Origin: Bettongia penicillata ogilbyi
Taxonomy: Eukaryota; Chordata; Mammalia; Diprotodontia; Potoroidae
Direction: 5' to 3'
Length of the DNA stretch: 64,000 nt
NCBI GenBank assembly: GCA_023548195.1
Contig: JAJHZJ010000419.1
Span: 3,612,273-3,676,272 of the forward strand
A program made the position numbers and the translations under genes. Under the pieces are notes generated by a model. It made no database searches. It was not told where the DNA came from and was given only the letters and a program-made list of their open reading frames with translations. This document shows positions 12,032-23,673 of the stretch, piece by piece; the stretch's first letter is position 1, and the number at the start of each line of letters is the position of its first letter.

Positions 12032-12295
12032 GATGAGGATGATGATGATGAAGAAAATGATGGTAACTGTAGTGCTTTAAGGTTTGCAAAGCACTTTACA
12101 GATGTCTCATTTGATCCTTACCACCACCTTGTAAAGTCTATGCTATTATTAAAAGTCTTATTTTACAAAGGAGAAAACTGAGACTGATTGAGTTTAAGTA
12201 ACTAGCTTAGGGTCATTATTATGCTAAGGGAAGATTTGAACTTGGGTCTTCCTGACTCCAAGTTGAAAGCTCTATCCATTCTAGTACTAGCTATA
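12032..12295 (-). repeat. MIR/CORE-type SINE with a GAT-rich flank
   Basis: A short GATGATGATGAT run precedes TAGTGCTTTAAGGTTTGCAA, TCATTTGATCCTTACCACC and TGGGTCTTCCTGACTCCAAG, antisense order. Confidence 0.8.
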
Positions 12296-12329
12296 TCAGT
12301 ATAATATTGGCTCTAACACTGTATTACTT

Positions 12330-12575
12330 GAGAAAAGTGACTTTACCTTTCTGATTCTCTTTTTCAGCTGGGAATATTGGGCGACCCATCTCATAGGGTT
12401 TTTGTGAGGAAACTGCTTTGTAAACTATAAAGCGTTATATAAGTAATGAATTATTTTAAGACTGTTATAGTGAATAGAGAGATGGCCTTAAAGCTGTGAA
12501 GACCCTCCTACATACAGCCTAGCTGTTGGCCCTATGAATAGCCTAGCTGTGTGACCTGGGCTAAGAGAATCGTTA
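12330..12575 (+). repeat. MIR 3' fragment followed by a tRNA-SINE scrap
   Basis: CCCATCTCATAGGGTTTTTG and CTATAAAGCGTTATATAAG form a sense MIR end. A diverged head-like stretch with GCCTAGCTGTGTGACCTGGG follows. Confidence 0.6.
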
Positions 12576-12597
12576 ATCTGTGTGCTTGTGTGTTTGC

Positions 12598-12805
12598 TTA
12601 TGTGTGTTTTGTCAATCTGGTGAAGCCCTTGGGCCCTATCTCAGAATGTCTTAAAATGTCTGAAAAGATAGGCTTGCAAAGGAAACCAGTTATATTGAAA
12701 TAGTCATAAAGAGATCAAATGAGAGAACGTTGCAGATCATAAAGTGCTGTATAAATACTTGCTATCATTTTTTTTAAAGTTCATAAACCCCAGGTTAACT
12801 ATTCC
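12598..12805 (+). repeat. hAT-type mini-transposon remnant interrupted by a MIR piece
   Basis: TTTTGTCAATCTGGTGAAGC, GCAAAGGAAACCAGTTATAT and a terminal CCCAGGTTAACTATTCC belong to the family seen intact at 16145-16345. At 12700-12778 a sense MIR 3' end (TAAAGTGCTGTATAAATACT) interrupts it. Confidence 0.55.
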
Positions 12806-13789
12806 TTTCAAAGACTACAAGTTGAAGCAAAGATGGAGGGAGTTTCTTCATCTGGGAGGCTCCCTCTATCAATGAAATCACAGGCCCAATCACCAGTTCT
12901 ATCCTAAATGCTATTTTAGAACATCTCTAATGTTAAGACTCTTAGGGGGAAACACTATATCTAAGAGAGAAGGAATATTGTATTTTAGGGAAAGAAAGTC
13001 TTGGAACCAAGCAGTGGGAGAAAATGTCATACAGATATTCCCTCAGTTATAAACATTCTTATTTTCAAATGTCTCATATGTGTAAAAGGCCAGTTTTACT
13101 AGTTTGTAAACAATGAGGACAGGCAGGCTTATTCCTATTTCTTATCTCCCCTTGCCACTGATACAGCAGTTTAAAAATAGCAATTATTTCATAAATATGT
13201 TGAATTGAATCACTGGCCATTGTTGAAAATGCTTGTCTCCTGCCATCTCCTCCTCCCCATCAAACTGTTTTGGGCTAAGTGTGCTACCTAGTGGAGGAAA
13301 AGGGAAAACTGACTAACGTGGTATTTTTCCTCCCTCACTATATTGTATCCATATTTATGGATATCCCAAATGTCTTTGTCAAGCAGATTGCTGAATTGGG
13401 ATTCACAAGGTCTATAGCATTCTCTTTGTTTGGAATTAATAATCCCATTGTAAAAACTGAAGCTCATTGAGATGTCTAGCTGGATAGCTCCTGGGTTCCT
13501 TTGAAACTCTGAAGTTTGTCACGATTACTATAATTTTGGGACACTCAGAACTGAATCCTTTATGATATGATGCTTAGTGAAATGATTGTATAGTAGTTGA
13601 AAGATAGTACTAAAGGAGAAATACAATTTAAAAGGATGTGTTTATGTGCACATGTGAGAAAAATGTATTACCCAAAGTATAATTATTTAAGTTAGGAGCA
13701 GTACAGTAGACAAGAGGTTGAACAAAAGTATTCAGTATAGTTAGATTCAAAGATAGATGAATAACCATATTCCTCAAAAGATGATTAAT

Positions 13790-14395
13790 GGATTACTGTC
13801 AACCTAGAGGAAACTTGTTGACGACATGTGACTGGGGTTCTGTTCTTAACTCTGACCTGTTCAGCATTTTAACCAAAGAATTAGACAGTCTTGTCAAATT
13901 AGCAGATGGCACAGAGCTAGGAAGGGATACAGGTATACATCTATTGTTCTGGATGACAGAAACAACCTTCAATAAATTCTCAAAGGCTTTGAGTAGTGGC
14001 CTCCAAAGTAACATGATGAAATTTAATATTCAGTTCCATTCTGTCTTTATTAAGCATCTGCTATTATGTACAAGGCTGTACATAAAGTACTGACTACATT
14101 AAGACATTAAAAAGCCTCCATGGAGCTTTTATTCTGCGGAATAAAGTCTTGCACCTCGATTAAAAATATCAATTGTGCAAGTACACATTGGAGGAGTTGT
14201 AACTTAACAGAAATCAGTGTGTAAACAACCTGAGTGTTTTGGTTGACAAGTCCAACATGTACCAGTGCTATGATAGTCTTACTTGAAAGATGAATGCAGT
14301 AAAACAATCTGGATCAAGGAAAGAACCAGTGCCACAATACACGATGTGGATCAGACCGCACATGGATTTTTGAGTTCTTTCTGGGTGCCATCTTT
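13790..14395 (+). repeat. CR1/L3 LINE 3' ORF fragment (decayed reverse transcriptase), split by L2
   Basis: At 13830-13925 the frame reads WGSVLNSDLFSILTKELDS and LVKLADGTELG, recognisably the reverse-transcriptase palm of a CR1-type LINE where an Ala-Asp-Asp motif is expected. Here the second Asp is Gly, so the copy is dead. Downstream CR1 landmarks are AACATGATGAAATTTAAT, AAGTCTTGCACCTCGATT, GTGGATCAGACCGCACATGG and TCTTTCTGGGTGCCATC. An antisense L2 terminus occupies 14028-14141 exactly where the CR1 reading is interrupted. Confidence 0.75.
14028..14141 (-). repeat. L2 LINE terminus inserted in CR1
   Basis: TTTATTAAGCATCTGCTATT, ATGTACAAGGCTGTACATAA and CTCCATGGAGCTTTTATTCT are the antisense L2 end. 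CR1 sequence resumes directly after. Confidence 0.7.
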
Positions 14396-15597
14396 TCTAA
14401 AAAGTAATTCATTTTTATTTATTCTATGTGTAATTCTATTTATCAGCTCTTTCTCTGGAGGTGAATAGTATCTCCCTTCATAGGTCCCATTTGAATATTT
14501 ATAATGCTCAGAATAGCTTAATTGTTCACAGTTATTTGTTGTTTCCCTGGCTATTTTCTTTTTCATTAATTGATGGTATTTCACCTATAATGTGAGCTAA
14601 ACAAACTAGCAACGAATTAGCCTGGGAACCTATCCACCACGTATGATATTATTTTTCTGAGAAACTGTGTCCCTGATTTCAAAACAATGAATTACCAAAT
14701 GAACATTTGGAATATAATTCATTTGAAATTAAGGACATCATACATCTATGTCCAAAGACAAATATTTTTTTGACATTCTCTATTGAAATTATTAGAAGCA
14801 ACTGACTAATCTACATTGCCTTTAATTTTTTAAGTGTAAGTATATTTAAGACCTGGTTTATTTGATCTTGAATTTAATTTGGCATTTGTTTCTTTCTAGT
14901 TTTAATATTTTAGTCAAAGGTGAAAATTTGGCACATAAAATAGCTAAGCAAATAAGAAAAGGAAGGACAAGAGGAGAAGAGAGAGTGAAAAATAAACTAT
15001 AAGAATATTAAGTACTAAGAAATTTAATGAAATTGCATCTAGAAAAGAAACTTAAAATATAGGTGAGATTATAGAAGCTGGATCTTCAGTATCTCAAAGA
15101 TTGATCCTGTCTTAGACATCACATGCATTTTTATTTCTATTTAAATCACTTTATTTTTCGTTTCAGTTAGCTATGAAAATGCTTCTACTTTTTTCTACAG
15201 TGTGTACTTGAACCTGGTCTAAAGAGCAGATTTGTATCATATAATTACTGAGTACAAGAAAAACAAATAAAACAGAGAAAAATCAGCAATTCAGTCAGGT
15301 CCTATGGCTTAAACACTTCACAAGCTCATGCAATAAAGGAAGTTGTTAGTTTTGTTTTCTGCTGTCCTGTAGTTGAGCTCTTATTCCAATGGCTCATCCT
15401 GGTGGGAGCAATTCAAAGACTATGACAGCAGGATGCAAGCTTTGGAAGGTCCTACCAAGCTTGAAAAAGCTTCAGTGAGGGGCCTTGGAGCAGACTGCCA
15501 GTCAATCACTCAATCATCAGTCTTGCTGCATGCAGAGACTGCTGGTTGCTCAGAAGACCCTATTTATTATGGTGTAGAAGGATTATAGTTTGCAAAG

Positions 15598-15705
15598 GGA
15601 TGTAAGCTTTCTATGACTAGGAATTGTGTCATTTTGGTCTTTGTATCCCAGCACCTATTACATTGCCTGGCACACAGTTGGTGTTTAGTATACTCCTGCT
15701 GTTAG
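15598..15705 (+). repeat. L2 LINE 3' end
   Basis: GGGATGTAAGCTTTCTATGA, TCTTTGTATCCCAGCACCTA and TTGCCTGGCACACAGTTGGT form a classic L2 terminus. Confidence 0.8.
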
Positions 15706-16144
15706 TCGAGGGAAGACTGGCATCACTGACCTCTTAAGTCTTTGTTTAGATTTAAATCTTATATAGACTGGTCTTGTGAGATCACAGGTTCTTAGAAATA
15801 CTGAAACATGGGATTCCTGGGATCATAGTGCTTTTAAGTAGTTGACAGGGTATACGGAATAAGTGACTGATAAAGTATGGTTATACATTTTTCTAAGCAG
15901 TGAGGTTATAGTTGGATCAAACTCCTAGGTAAACTTACAAAAGTGCTTTAAAATCCTTGCAGTCCCCTGGGCTGGGAGCAACCGTGAACTTTCCCCTAAT
16001 GGTGTGATCAGTGTATCTTTCTGTCATATGCAGAATATAGACTATACATGTAGGACCAGGGCCTGGACTTGTTATTTTCTTGATATAGAAAACTCCCTTT
16101 GCCTGTACAGATGGGCACTTTCTCTGGAAGCAATAGTCTCCAGG

Positions 16145-16345
16145 CAGGAGTTCTTAACCTTTTTTTGTGGATTGGACTCCTTTGGCAGGCTGGTGAAGTC
16201 TATGGACCTCTTCTCAGAATAATGTTTTTAAATACATACAATAAAATGCATATGATTACAGAAGAAATCAATTACTGTATATTGAAATGATTATCACAAT
16301 ATTAAAAGACAAAATTTCAAGAACCCAAGGTTAATAAACCCCTTT
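16145..16345 (+). mobile_element. hAT (Charlie-like) non-autonomous element, about 200 bp
   Basis: It opens CAGGAGTTCTTAACC and closes with the imperfect inverse GGTTAATAAACCCCT. The body has GGCTGGTGAAGTCTATGGAC and CAGAATAATGTTTTTAAATA. No convincing 8-bp target duplication remains. Confidence 0.7.
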
Positions 16346-16359
16346 CTTAAAGAGTTTCC

Positions 16360-16470
16360 TGAAGCCATGCAAGTTTAAAAGACTTGTGTGGGATCACAAA
16401 AACAGTAAGAGAAGAACTCAAATCTGTCTCTTGCCTGGTCTCTACACTGGCTCTCTACACAATAGCCTCT
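16360..16470 (-). repeat. MIR-class SINE fragment
   Basis: AAGACTTGTGTGGGATCACA, AACTCAAATCTGTCTC and GGTCTCTACACTGGCTC in antisense order, weak. Confidence 0.5.
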
Positions 16471-16590
16471 GCTTCCTCTCTAATGTAGATGTAAAATGTA
16501 CAATTACAAATACGACCACTGAATCAAAAATAGGTTAATAATAATTCCTTTTTCAAATACATGGAATATTAATCATTTAATGGATTTAGA

Positions 16591-16673
16591 ACAAATTATA
16601 CATATGTATGTAAATATAAGATACATAAATACATACACATGCATATCATATGTCCTATACACACACACACACC
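16591..16673. repeat. Imperfect TA/CA simple repeat
   Basis: TACATATGTATG and ATACATACACATGCATAT grade into a (CA)n run at 16658-16673. Confidence 0.8.
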
Positions 16674-17754
16674 ACTCTCTTTTTCTTGTTCATGTCCCCT
16701 AGAGAAATAACAATGCTTTACTTTTTTTTCAATAAGTTGCTATAGTATATTGAGTTTAGAGAGAGAAAAATTTTCCCATGGTGAGTGCATATCTCTACAG
16801 TGTGATAAGCTCAATCAGGATCATTCATTGAGTTGCTTGTTGCTGAAGACTCAGATATCCCAATAACCAGCAAATTTTACCCATTAAGCGCCTATCTGCC
16901 AGCTCTTCTATGAAATATATTGGTGACCTTTAAACAGACTGTAAAAAATACATTCATTTTCCATAGTGCCTTTATAGCATTCCCCTTTCACCTTATTTTT
17001 GGAAGACCTTTACATTTTGACAGTTTTTGAAAGCCACAAAATGAGTAAGAAATGTCCTTTTAAAGATTGAATAGCATTTTCTCTGAATTTTAAAAATACT
17101 TTTTCTGACTGAAATGTAGCAGCATAGACCTGATTTTGAACAATCTCAGTATGAACTACTTAAACATTTACCATTCTGAGAACAAATTTAGGAAATATAC
17201 TTCAGTCCAATTGATGGAGAAAAATATTAAGAAGGAGGACTATTAGATACATGAGTTTGGATAGAAGCCAATGGGTAACATAGGTAAATTAATTTTAAAA
17301 ATTGCTATTTATGCCCTCCTTTTTTGTCTTCAGACATTTTTCTAATTCTGGTAACATACGGAGTACAATTGACTCCTTTGAATTTTATTATTTTAAACTT
17401 TCTAAGTCATAATAATCAGAGAATTAGCCAAAAGAACTATCAAAGATGAGATATCCCTCTGACAAGATAAGTTAATATTTGATTGTGTTCTGTTAGAGTT
17501 TACAAAATTCAGTGTCTTTCTACGATGTCAACTTAAATTAGTTTTCACTCATTCTTCATGTCATTTTTTTAAGAATGGATTATTTCATAGGAGTGGGTGC
17601 TCCCTCCTCTGATGCAGATTGCCACCCATTCACAATTTAGTGGATTGTGAAAAGATGTGGAAAAATTAATTCATCACCTGGAGGCCAACTTTTTAGTGAT
17701 GAGCCTCTGAATGTAGCTAGTCTCTGGACTTGAGACAGTATTTTACCAGGCCCA

Positions 17755-17903
17755 TAGAATCATGGGATAATATCTTTAGAGCTGGAAAGAACCTAACAGG
17801 TCATCTAATCAAATGTCTTGATTTGGTAGATGAGGAAATTGAGACATGGGAAGGTGGTGTGATTTTTTCAAGGCCACAAAGTAATATGTGACAGGGCTGG
17901 GAT
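17755..17903 (-). repeat. MIR3-class SINE
   Basis: AGAATCATGGGATAATATCT, TTAGAGCTGGAAAGAACCTA and TGACAGGGCTGGGAT in antisense order. It abuts a tandem duplication. Confidence 0.75.
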
Positions 17904-17973
17904 AAGCTTCCATATCTGTCATTTCTTTCCTCCAAGTTAAGCTTCCATATTTGTCATTTCTTTCCTCCAAGTT
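17904..17973. repeat. 35-bp tandem duplication (two copies, one mismatch)
   Basis: A 35-base unit beginning AAGCTTCCATAT and ending CCTCCAAGTT occurs at 17904-17938 and again at 17939-17973. The only difference is C versus T at unit position 13. Confidence 0.95.
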
Positions 17974-18438
17974 AAACATGCCATATGGCTTAACATGAAA
18001 GGATTTTTTTTTGTCTTTTTGATGAAAAATAAAGCTATTCCAAAGCACTATATTTTATTTGCAGATTTATTTCCATTTCTGCATACATCTTTTTTTTCTA
18101 ATGACAACTGACCATTGTGATTACTTTTATTTGAAACATTCACTTTAAGACATGCCACCATTTTGGAGGTGAAAAACTTGCATCTCAATATTCACTGATG
18201 GCTTAACTTAGTGGACTGTCTACCCAGTTGTAGGTCATTTGGGCATATATACTCTTTATCCACTTCTTTTTAAATTGGGAAGATAATCAGATTGATCTCT
18301 TGGGTGACCATGGATTTCAAGGAAGAGAAATTAAGTAGTAAAGGGTCAATCAAAACACACACTGAAAAAAGTTATTTGAAATTCCTGAATTTAATTTATT
18401 AAGTTTTTGCAAATGGCTGAATCCAAGCTTCCTTTTAG

Positions 18439-18454
18439 ATATATGTGTGTATAC

Positions 18455-18498
<44 letters not shown>

Positions 18499-18500
18499 AG
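18439..18500. repeat. TA/TG microsatellite
   Basis: A short ATATATAC portion is followed by a pure GT run of about 30 bases at 18464-18494. Confidence 0.95.
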
Positions 18501-19149
18501 TTGGTCTGCACATCTCCCTGCTTAGCCTAATTGAAATTCATTTCTCAGTTCTCACTTCTCTTTATCCCCTGGCCAGTATCCCAATACAGGAGAGAACACA
18601 AATCAACAGATCTTATGCAGTTAGGTGATTGTCCTGTATTTCCATGAATAATTAGGAGAGGTTTTTAAAAGATTTTCTAAAAATAAAACCTGGGTTCACT
18701 AAACAATCTGGTAATTATTTCTGTGCTTTTTGATGAAATGTAGAGTGTCTTTCAAGCTCTATTGTTTTTTTCCGGTGCCCTATATTTGATCGGATAGTGA
18801 ACAGCATTTCAAAAGTAATAAAGGAGAGGGATGTCTATTTAGCTCCTTAAAAACATGCTTTTCACAGGAAGAAATGTCACTGCTGCCATGACTGTTGAAA
18901 GGTAGATAGAACCCTTTATATGGTGTTCTTGAGGCTGGTCTGATCTCAATGGACTGATTTTGATTGTATCTTTTTACTACAGGGAGATATATTGAAGGCT
19001 TTACTTCAGTCTTTGCACAGATTTATTAATATCATCATCCCTTTGACATTCTTCATTCATTTGATTTTTTTTTCATGAGGATAGTTAGGACAAACTCTTT
19101 GGCATGATTTGTTGTTTACTTAATTAGAGAAATGTATATTCTTTTGTTC

Positions 19150-19380
19150 TGCTTGTACTGATTCATCCTTGCTTTATACAGTTCTTTCCATATTTTGTTG
19201 TAATCTTTACATTTGACATTTTTCATGGTGTCCTCGTATTCCAATACTTCAAAATATTTTATTAGCTATTCTCCAATTGTTGGACATATAGATTGTTTAC
19301 AGTTTTTTTTAACCATTTCAAATAAAGCAGTTTTAATTGTTTTTGTATAGATGATTTTTTCTTCCTCTTTTCACATACTG
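19150..19380. repeat. L1-like fragment (orientation uncertain)
   Basis: CAGTTCTTTCCATATTTTGT, TCGTATTCCAATACTTC, CTCCAATTGTTGGACATATA and TTAATTGTTTTTGTATAG resemble a segment common in marsupial L1 copies. Confidence 0.45.
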
Positions 19381-19559
19381 TTTACAAAATAAAAAAAAAA
19401 GCCTTGGCCATGTGATTTATTCGTGAATGCTTGATCCTAAATTCTGAAGAAAACAGACATTAATTAAATTATCACTGTTTGTTGTAGCTAGTCTATTAAT
19501 AGACATTTTATAGGCTATATGTATGTAAAATTTTGTGCTCTATAAGAACAAAAATTATT

Positions 19560-19690
19560 ATGAGCTTACTAAATGTCAAGCACTCTGCTAAGCCCTAGGG
19601 ATACAAGGAAAAGAAAAAAAATAGTCACTATTCTAGGGACCCTAGAAGCTCTCTGTATGACAAATGTATGCAACATATGACTAAACTTGT
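19560..19690 (-). repeat. L2 LINE 3' end
   Basis: TGAGCTTACTAAATGTCAAG, CACTCTGCTAAGCCCTAGGG and ATACAAGGAAAAG are the antisense L2 terminus. Confidence 0.65.
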
Positions 19691-19759
19691 AATACAGTGG
19701 CATTTGGTTTACAAAATAAAAGCCTGAAGGAAATAGGGTAAGTAGGTATCTGAACTACA

Positions 19760-19965
19760 ATTTTATACAAAGATTCTCATCTGAAAATCTGAGCCCTAAG
19801 AAAGGCATACAAAAACATTACTACTCAATATCTTGTTAGCTTACAAAGGCAATTTTAATTCTTGCTTTAAATTGGCATCAGATACTCATCACGTTCTGAG
19901 TAAGATATGACTACCTCCACAAATTATGGTCTATTTTGACAGCTAAGGTTTGCTCACTATAAGGT
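19760..19965. repeat. Diverged local repeat, copy A
   Basis: It shares an ordered series of blocks with 21165-21385: ATTCTTGCTTTAAATTGGCA, ACTACCTCCACAAATTATG, TTTTGACAGC, ATTACTACTCAATA. Same orientation, 1.4 kb apart, with many small gaps. No family name. Confidence 0.65.
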
Positions 19966-21164
19966 CAGGCCACAAGCCTTCAGAAATTAGTTGCAAACAT
20001 TTTTAAAAAATGAAATATATTTAAAAGCCAAACTGATACCCATTCCACCTGTAATTTTGTATTTCTAAAATCAGTAGCAGATGGTGTGTGGGGAGGGTAG
20101 AGCTCGAGTATGTTTGGGAGTCAGATTCATGGATTTGTTTTATCTTAGTCAAACTGTCAACATGTTAAATCATTTAAAATTTTTCTTACCTCTCATTTTA
20201 GAGGTAGAGTTTCACAACTTTGGTTGTTTGTTTTAAAAAGACCAAATTCAGAAAAAGTGGGATATGGTGGTATTCCTTTGATGGTCAGGTTTGTTTAAAA
20301 AATGTCTTGGGTCTGTCATTATAAAAATACTGTGAAAAGGGAAATTTTTGTGTGTTTTTGGTCCTCTCTGCATGAATTTTAATGTAATCATACTTATCCT
20401 CATTATTGCCTTGAATTGTCAGCATGTCAGCTGCCGGTGGATAAACCAGTGTTCCAGTGTTCACTAATACATTTTCTAAAATCAGCCACACTTTAAAAAT
20501 AGAGAAGCCCAATGTTTAATAATATGACCCAAGAATCATCAAATTACTTATAGCCAGAGGCATAATGGTGTTTAGGATTAGAGCCAAGGATGGGGAAACA
20601 CAGATTGCAAAAATGAAATTACCTCAAGTGTCAAGCTGGCACTGACAAATTTATCTTTGGAAGAAAATGAGTTACTGGTCAAGTGTATGATTAAAATACA
20701 GAGTGGCTGCCAGCTTGCTTTATTCGATGGACAGCTCTTTTTTGGTTGTAATGCTTTTCCAAGTGTTCTGCTGACAACCTGAAAACCTTCCCTTAGCAAC
20801 ACCGAAAGGAAATAAATCAACACATTTGTTAGCTTGGAATCATAGTTAGCATATGAAAGTATAGTGTCAAAAAGGCCTTTCTTGGAATTTGTCTATTTTT
20901 GCCGCTAGAGAGTTGGGACATATAGATTGATCATTGCTATAGTCCTTTGTGTTTATACACTGCTTTATTATCTTGTCTTATGAAATAGAATCAGAGAACT
21001 GAAGATTGAGAAATAGAATATTTAGGTGTTATAAAAAAGGGAAAAAAGTTGTCGACAGCTTTAAAAATAGAACATTTGCAGTACCAGGAGACTGTATAGT
21101 TTAGAATAACAGTATTTGAGAACTGAAAGCAGTCTTTGATATAACAGTATCTGTAAAAGGAAAA

Positions 21165-21385
21165 TTTGATTCATACTCAAAAATTCCCATCTGACTACCT
21201 GGGCCTTCAAGAGAACTGATGAAAACACACACAAAAATTACTATTCAATACATTGTTAACTTACAGAGGTAGTTTTCCTTAATTCTTGCTTTAAATTAAC
21301 CTCAGATATCCTCCACTTTCTTTGAAAAAAATGCTACCACCTCCACAAGTTATGTTGGATATTGGATTTTGACAGCATCTGTGAT
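21165..21385. repeat. Diverged local repeat, copy B
   Basis: Matching blocks to copy A are AATTCTTGCTTTAAATTAAC, CTACCACCTCCACAAGTTAT, TTTTGACAGCATC and ATTACTATTCAATACATTG. Confidence 0.65.
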
Positions 21386-22255
21386 GACCACCTTCCCAAG
21401 ATTTATAAGAATTTTTTGGTAAAAAATACCATATTTATATTGATTATAAGTATGTTTAGGAACATAGTAAAATTTTTTGTGTGGCAGGATGTGGGATAAT
21501 GGCATGTTGTATAAACTAAGGGCAGCTTTCTGTATCATGTAGTTCCAGAATGCATTTGTGGGTTGAATGACAGTAGGTTAGCTAGAGCTCCATTTCCCTT
21601 TGCATCCTTCTCTTCTCCTAGCCACCTCTGGAGCCAACCCATTTTGTCTGTGGTTGTAACATTGAAGTCTTGGACAAAAGTTAGTGGATAGAATACTGGG
21701 GAAAAAAAAAGACACCTGTCAACTGTGATTGACGCTGCTGAGTGGTTGGGCAAGCAAACTTCTAAATCAAATTCAGCTGAATGCCAATGGATTCTGTACT
21801 TAAGACTGCCAGTAGTAAAATTCTCTTAGATAGTATTTTCAGGCATAAGTTTAATTGAGATTCTTAAAAATCCTTTCTTGTTCATTTATGCTTAATAGCA
21901 CAAATTAATGATTCAACAACTACAGTTCACCTTTTTGTGATGTTTTCCTCTTTACAGTGGTAGAGTTTTGCTTTCAACCGTCCTGCAAAGTAGGCACAAA
22001 GAATCCCCAATTATTGACCTTTAGAAAGAATTGTAATAGTCATTTTGTCACTTTCGTTGCTTGTCTAACATTTGGTAAATTAAGAATTATTCAAATGAAA
22101 TCATGTCACCCTACGAAGATCTGATTCAGTAGAAGAGAACAGGTGTATCAGCTTTTCTATATTTATATTTTAGTTCTCTCCCGTTCTGTACTCCATAATA
22201 ATGGTAAACAGCATCATCTCTCAGACTGATGAAAAATAATAACTTTGTCATGGAA

Positions 22256-22460
22256 TAATAGCAAGTATTTTTATAGTGTTTCAAAGTTGGCAAAGTGCTT
22301 TCCATATGTTAACTCAGTTGATCTTCACAACAACTCTGTGAGGTAGGTACTATTATTATTCATATTTTATAGGTGAGGAAACTGAGATTAAGTAACTGGT
22401 TCAGGGTCACGTAGTATTTGATGCAGAATAGGAATCCAGTTCTTCTTGTCTTCAAAGGCC
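22256..22460 (-). repeat. MIR/CORE-type SINE
   Basis: AATAATAGCAAGTATTTTTA, TCTTCACAACAACTCTGTGA, GGTAGGTACTATTATTATTC and GTGAGGAAACTGAGATTAAG in antisense order. Confidence 0.85.
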
Positions 22461-22526
22461 TACCTTTACTTTATCTATTACATTACCAAGCTACATATTA
22501 TTTTTTTGTTTCATGAGTTGTTATAT

Positions 22527-22585
22527 ATAGGGTTGTGTGTGGTTGTGTGTGTGTGTGCACAAGTGCATGCACATGCATGTGCATT
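22527..22585. repeat. TG/CATGCA-rich simple repeat
   Basis: GTGTGTGGTTGTGTGTGTGT is followed by GTGCATGCACATGCATGTGC. Confidence 0.8.
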
Positions 22586-23241
22586 AATTTTTTGTTACAG
22601 TGTATTCATTGCTTTAATTTCCCTACTGTGTTTAAAAAGGAATATGCCATATATTTCCAATTTAAAAAAAATCCCTAAGAAGTATTTTTTCCACAATCTT
22701 TTCATTTTAATTAATTTTACTTGGGTTGCTTTTTTTAAATTACACAAAGCTACATTATCTCTCTTTCCCTCCCCCCACTTTCTGCTGTACAGAAGTGAGT
22801 CATTGAGAATATTTCATGATGTTCTGAGCTGTCTAATTACTATTCCAGTATGTCTTGAAATTACATGTCTATATGTGCTCAGTGGGACCTGAAACAAACA
22901 TATTTAAAGAGCTCAGTGTGGATGCATTGCATTCACATAGTTTGTAAAGCCTGATCTGTTCACACAGTTCTGTTCTTCCATTAGTTTGTTTACTCTAAAA
23001 TTTTAGGATATTTAAATGCTATATGTTAATATTAGATGTGCTGAGGTCAGACTACATGAGAGAAGTAAGCAAGGTATATCAAATTCAGTATAATTCTGGA
23101 GATACAACATTTTTTTTTCCTACCTTAAGGACATTCCTTTTTTTTAAACCAAAAAGTTTCTAAAAATTATTGAGTCCTTGGTATGGTTTGAGATTCACAG
23201 GCTTAAGTGAGAGAAGAACTTGGAAGAAAAAATTATTTTAC

Positions 23242-23540
23242 ATATCATATATATATATATATGTGTGTGTAGGCATATGCACATATAAGTATGGTCAATA
23301 TATTCTTATGTTTGCATATTTGCACTTACATATATGTAGACATATGTATGTCTATATGCACATATTTATAGACATGTATGCAAACATGTATATATACATT
23401 TGTGTACATATAGTTGCATGTATGCGTATGTATTTGTTTGTATACATAGTTGTGTGTATATATACAGCTACCTAAGTTGTATGCATGTATATACATATAC
23501 ACATATACTTGTGTATGTATATACACACCTGCATACGTAT
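23242..23540. repeat. Cryptic TA/TG/CA alternating purine-pyrimidine repeat, about 300 bp
   Basis: An (AT)n/(GT)n core grades into ATGTATATACAT-type variants. The same composition keeps frames open on both strands (Tyr, Met, Ile, His and Val rich), and these are not genes. Confidence 0.9.
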
Positions 23541-23557
23541 AGTGCCTTTCGTGTATT

Positions 23558-23673
23558 TGAGGTGTCCCCGAAATCTTAGTGCAGCTTTGAGCTACTAAAA
23601 CTTATTAAAGTTTTAAAAGTTCTATTAAAACTCAAGACTGCACTGAGATTTTTGGGATACCAGTGAATCTACA
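23558..23673. mobile_element. Palindromic mariner-like MITE
   Basis: The left arm TGTCCCCGAAATCTTAGTGC continues AGCTTTGAGCT. The right arm ACTCAAGACTGCACTGAGAT continues TTTTGGGATACC. They are imperfect inverses around an AT-rich centre with mirrored AAAACTTATTAAAG and TATTAAAACT. No transposase frame is present. Confidence 0.65.

Noticed and set aside
22446..22892. 148-codon open frame on +, the longest in the window
   Set aside because: It spans the end of a MIR, a TG/CATGCA microsatellite and T-rich sequence. The Phe/Ile/Leu/Cys-rich product reflects composition.
23170..23526. Overlapping frames on both strands rich in Tyr, Met, Ile, His, Val
   Set aside because: Entirely produced by the alternating TA/TG/CA simple repeat.
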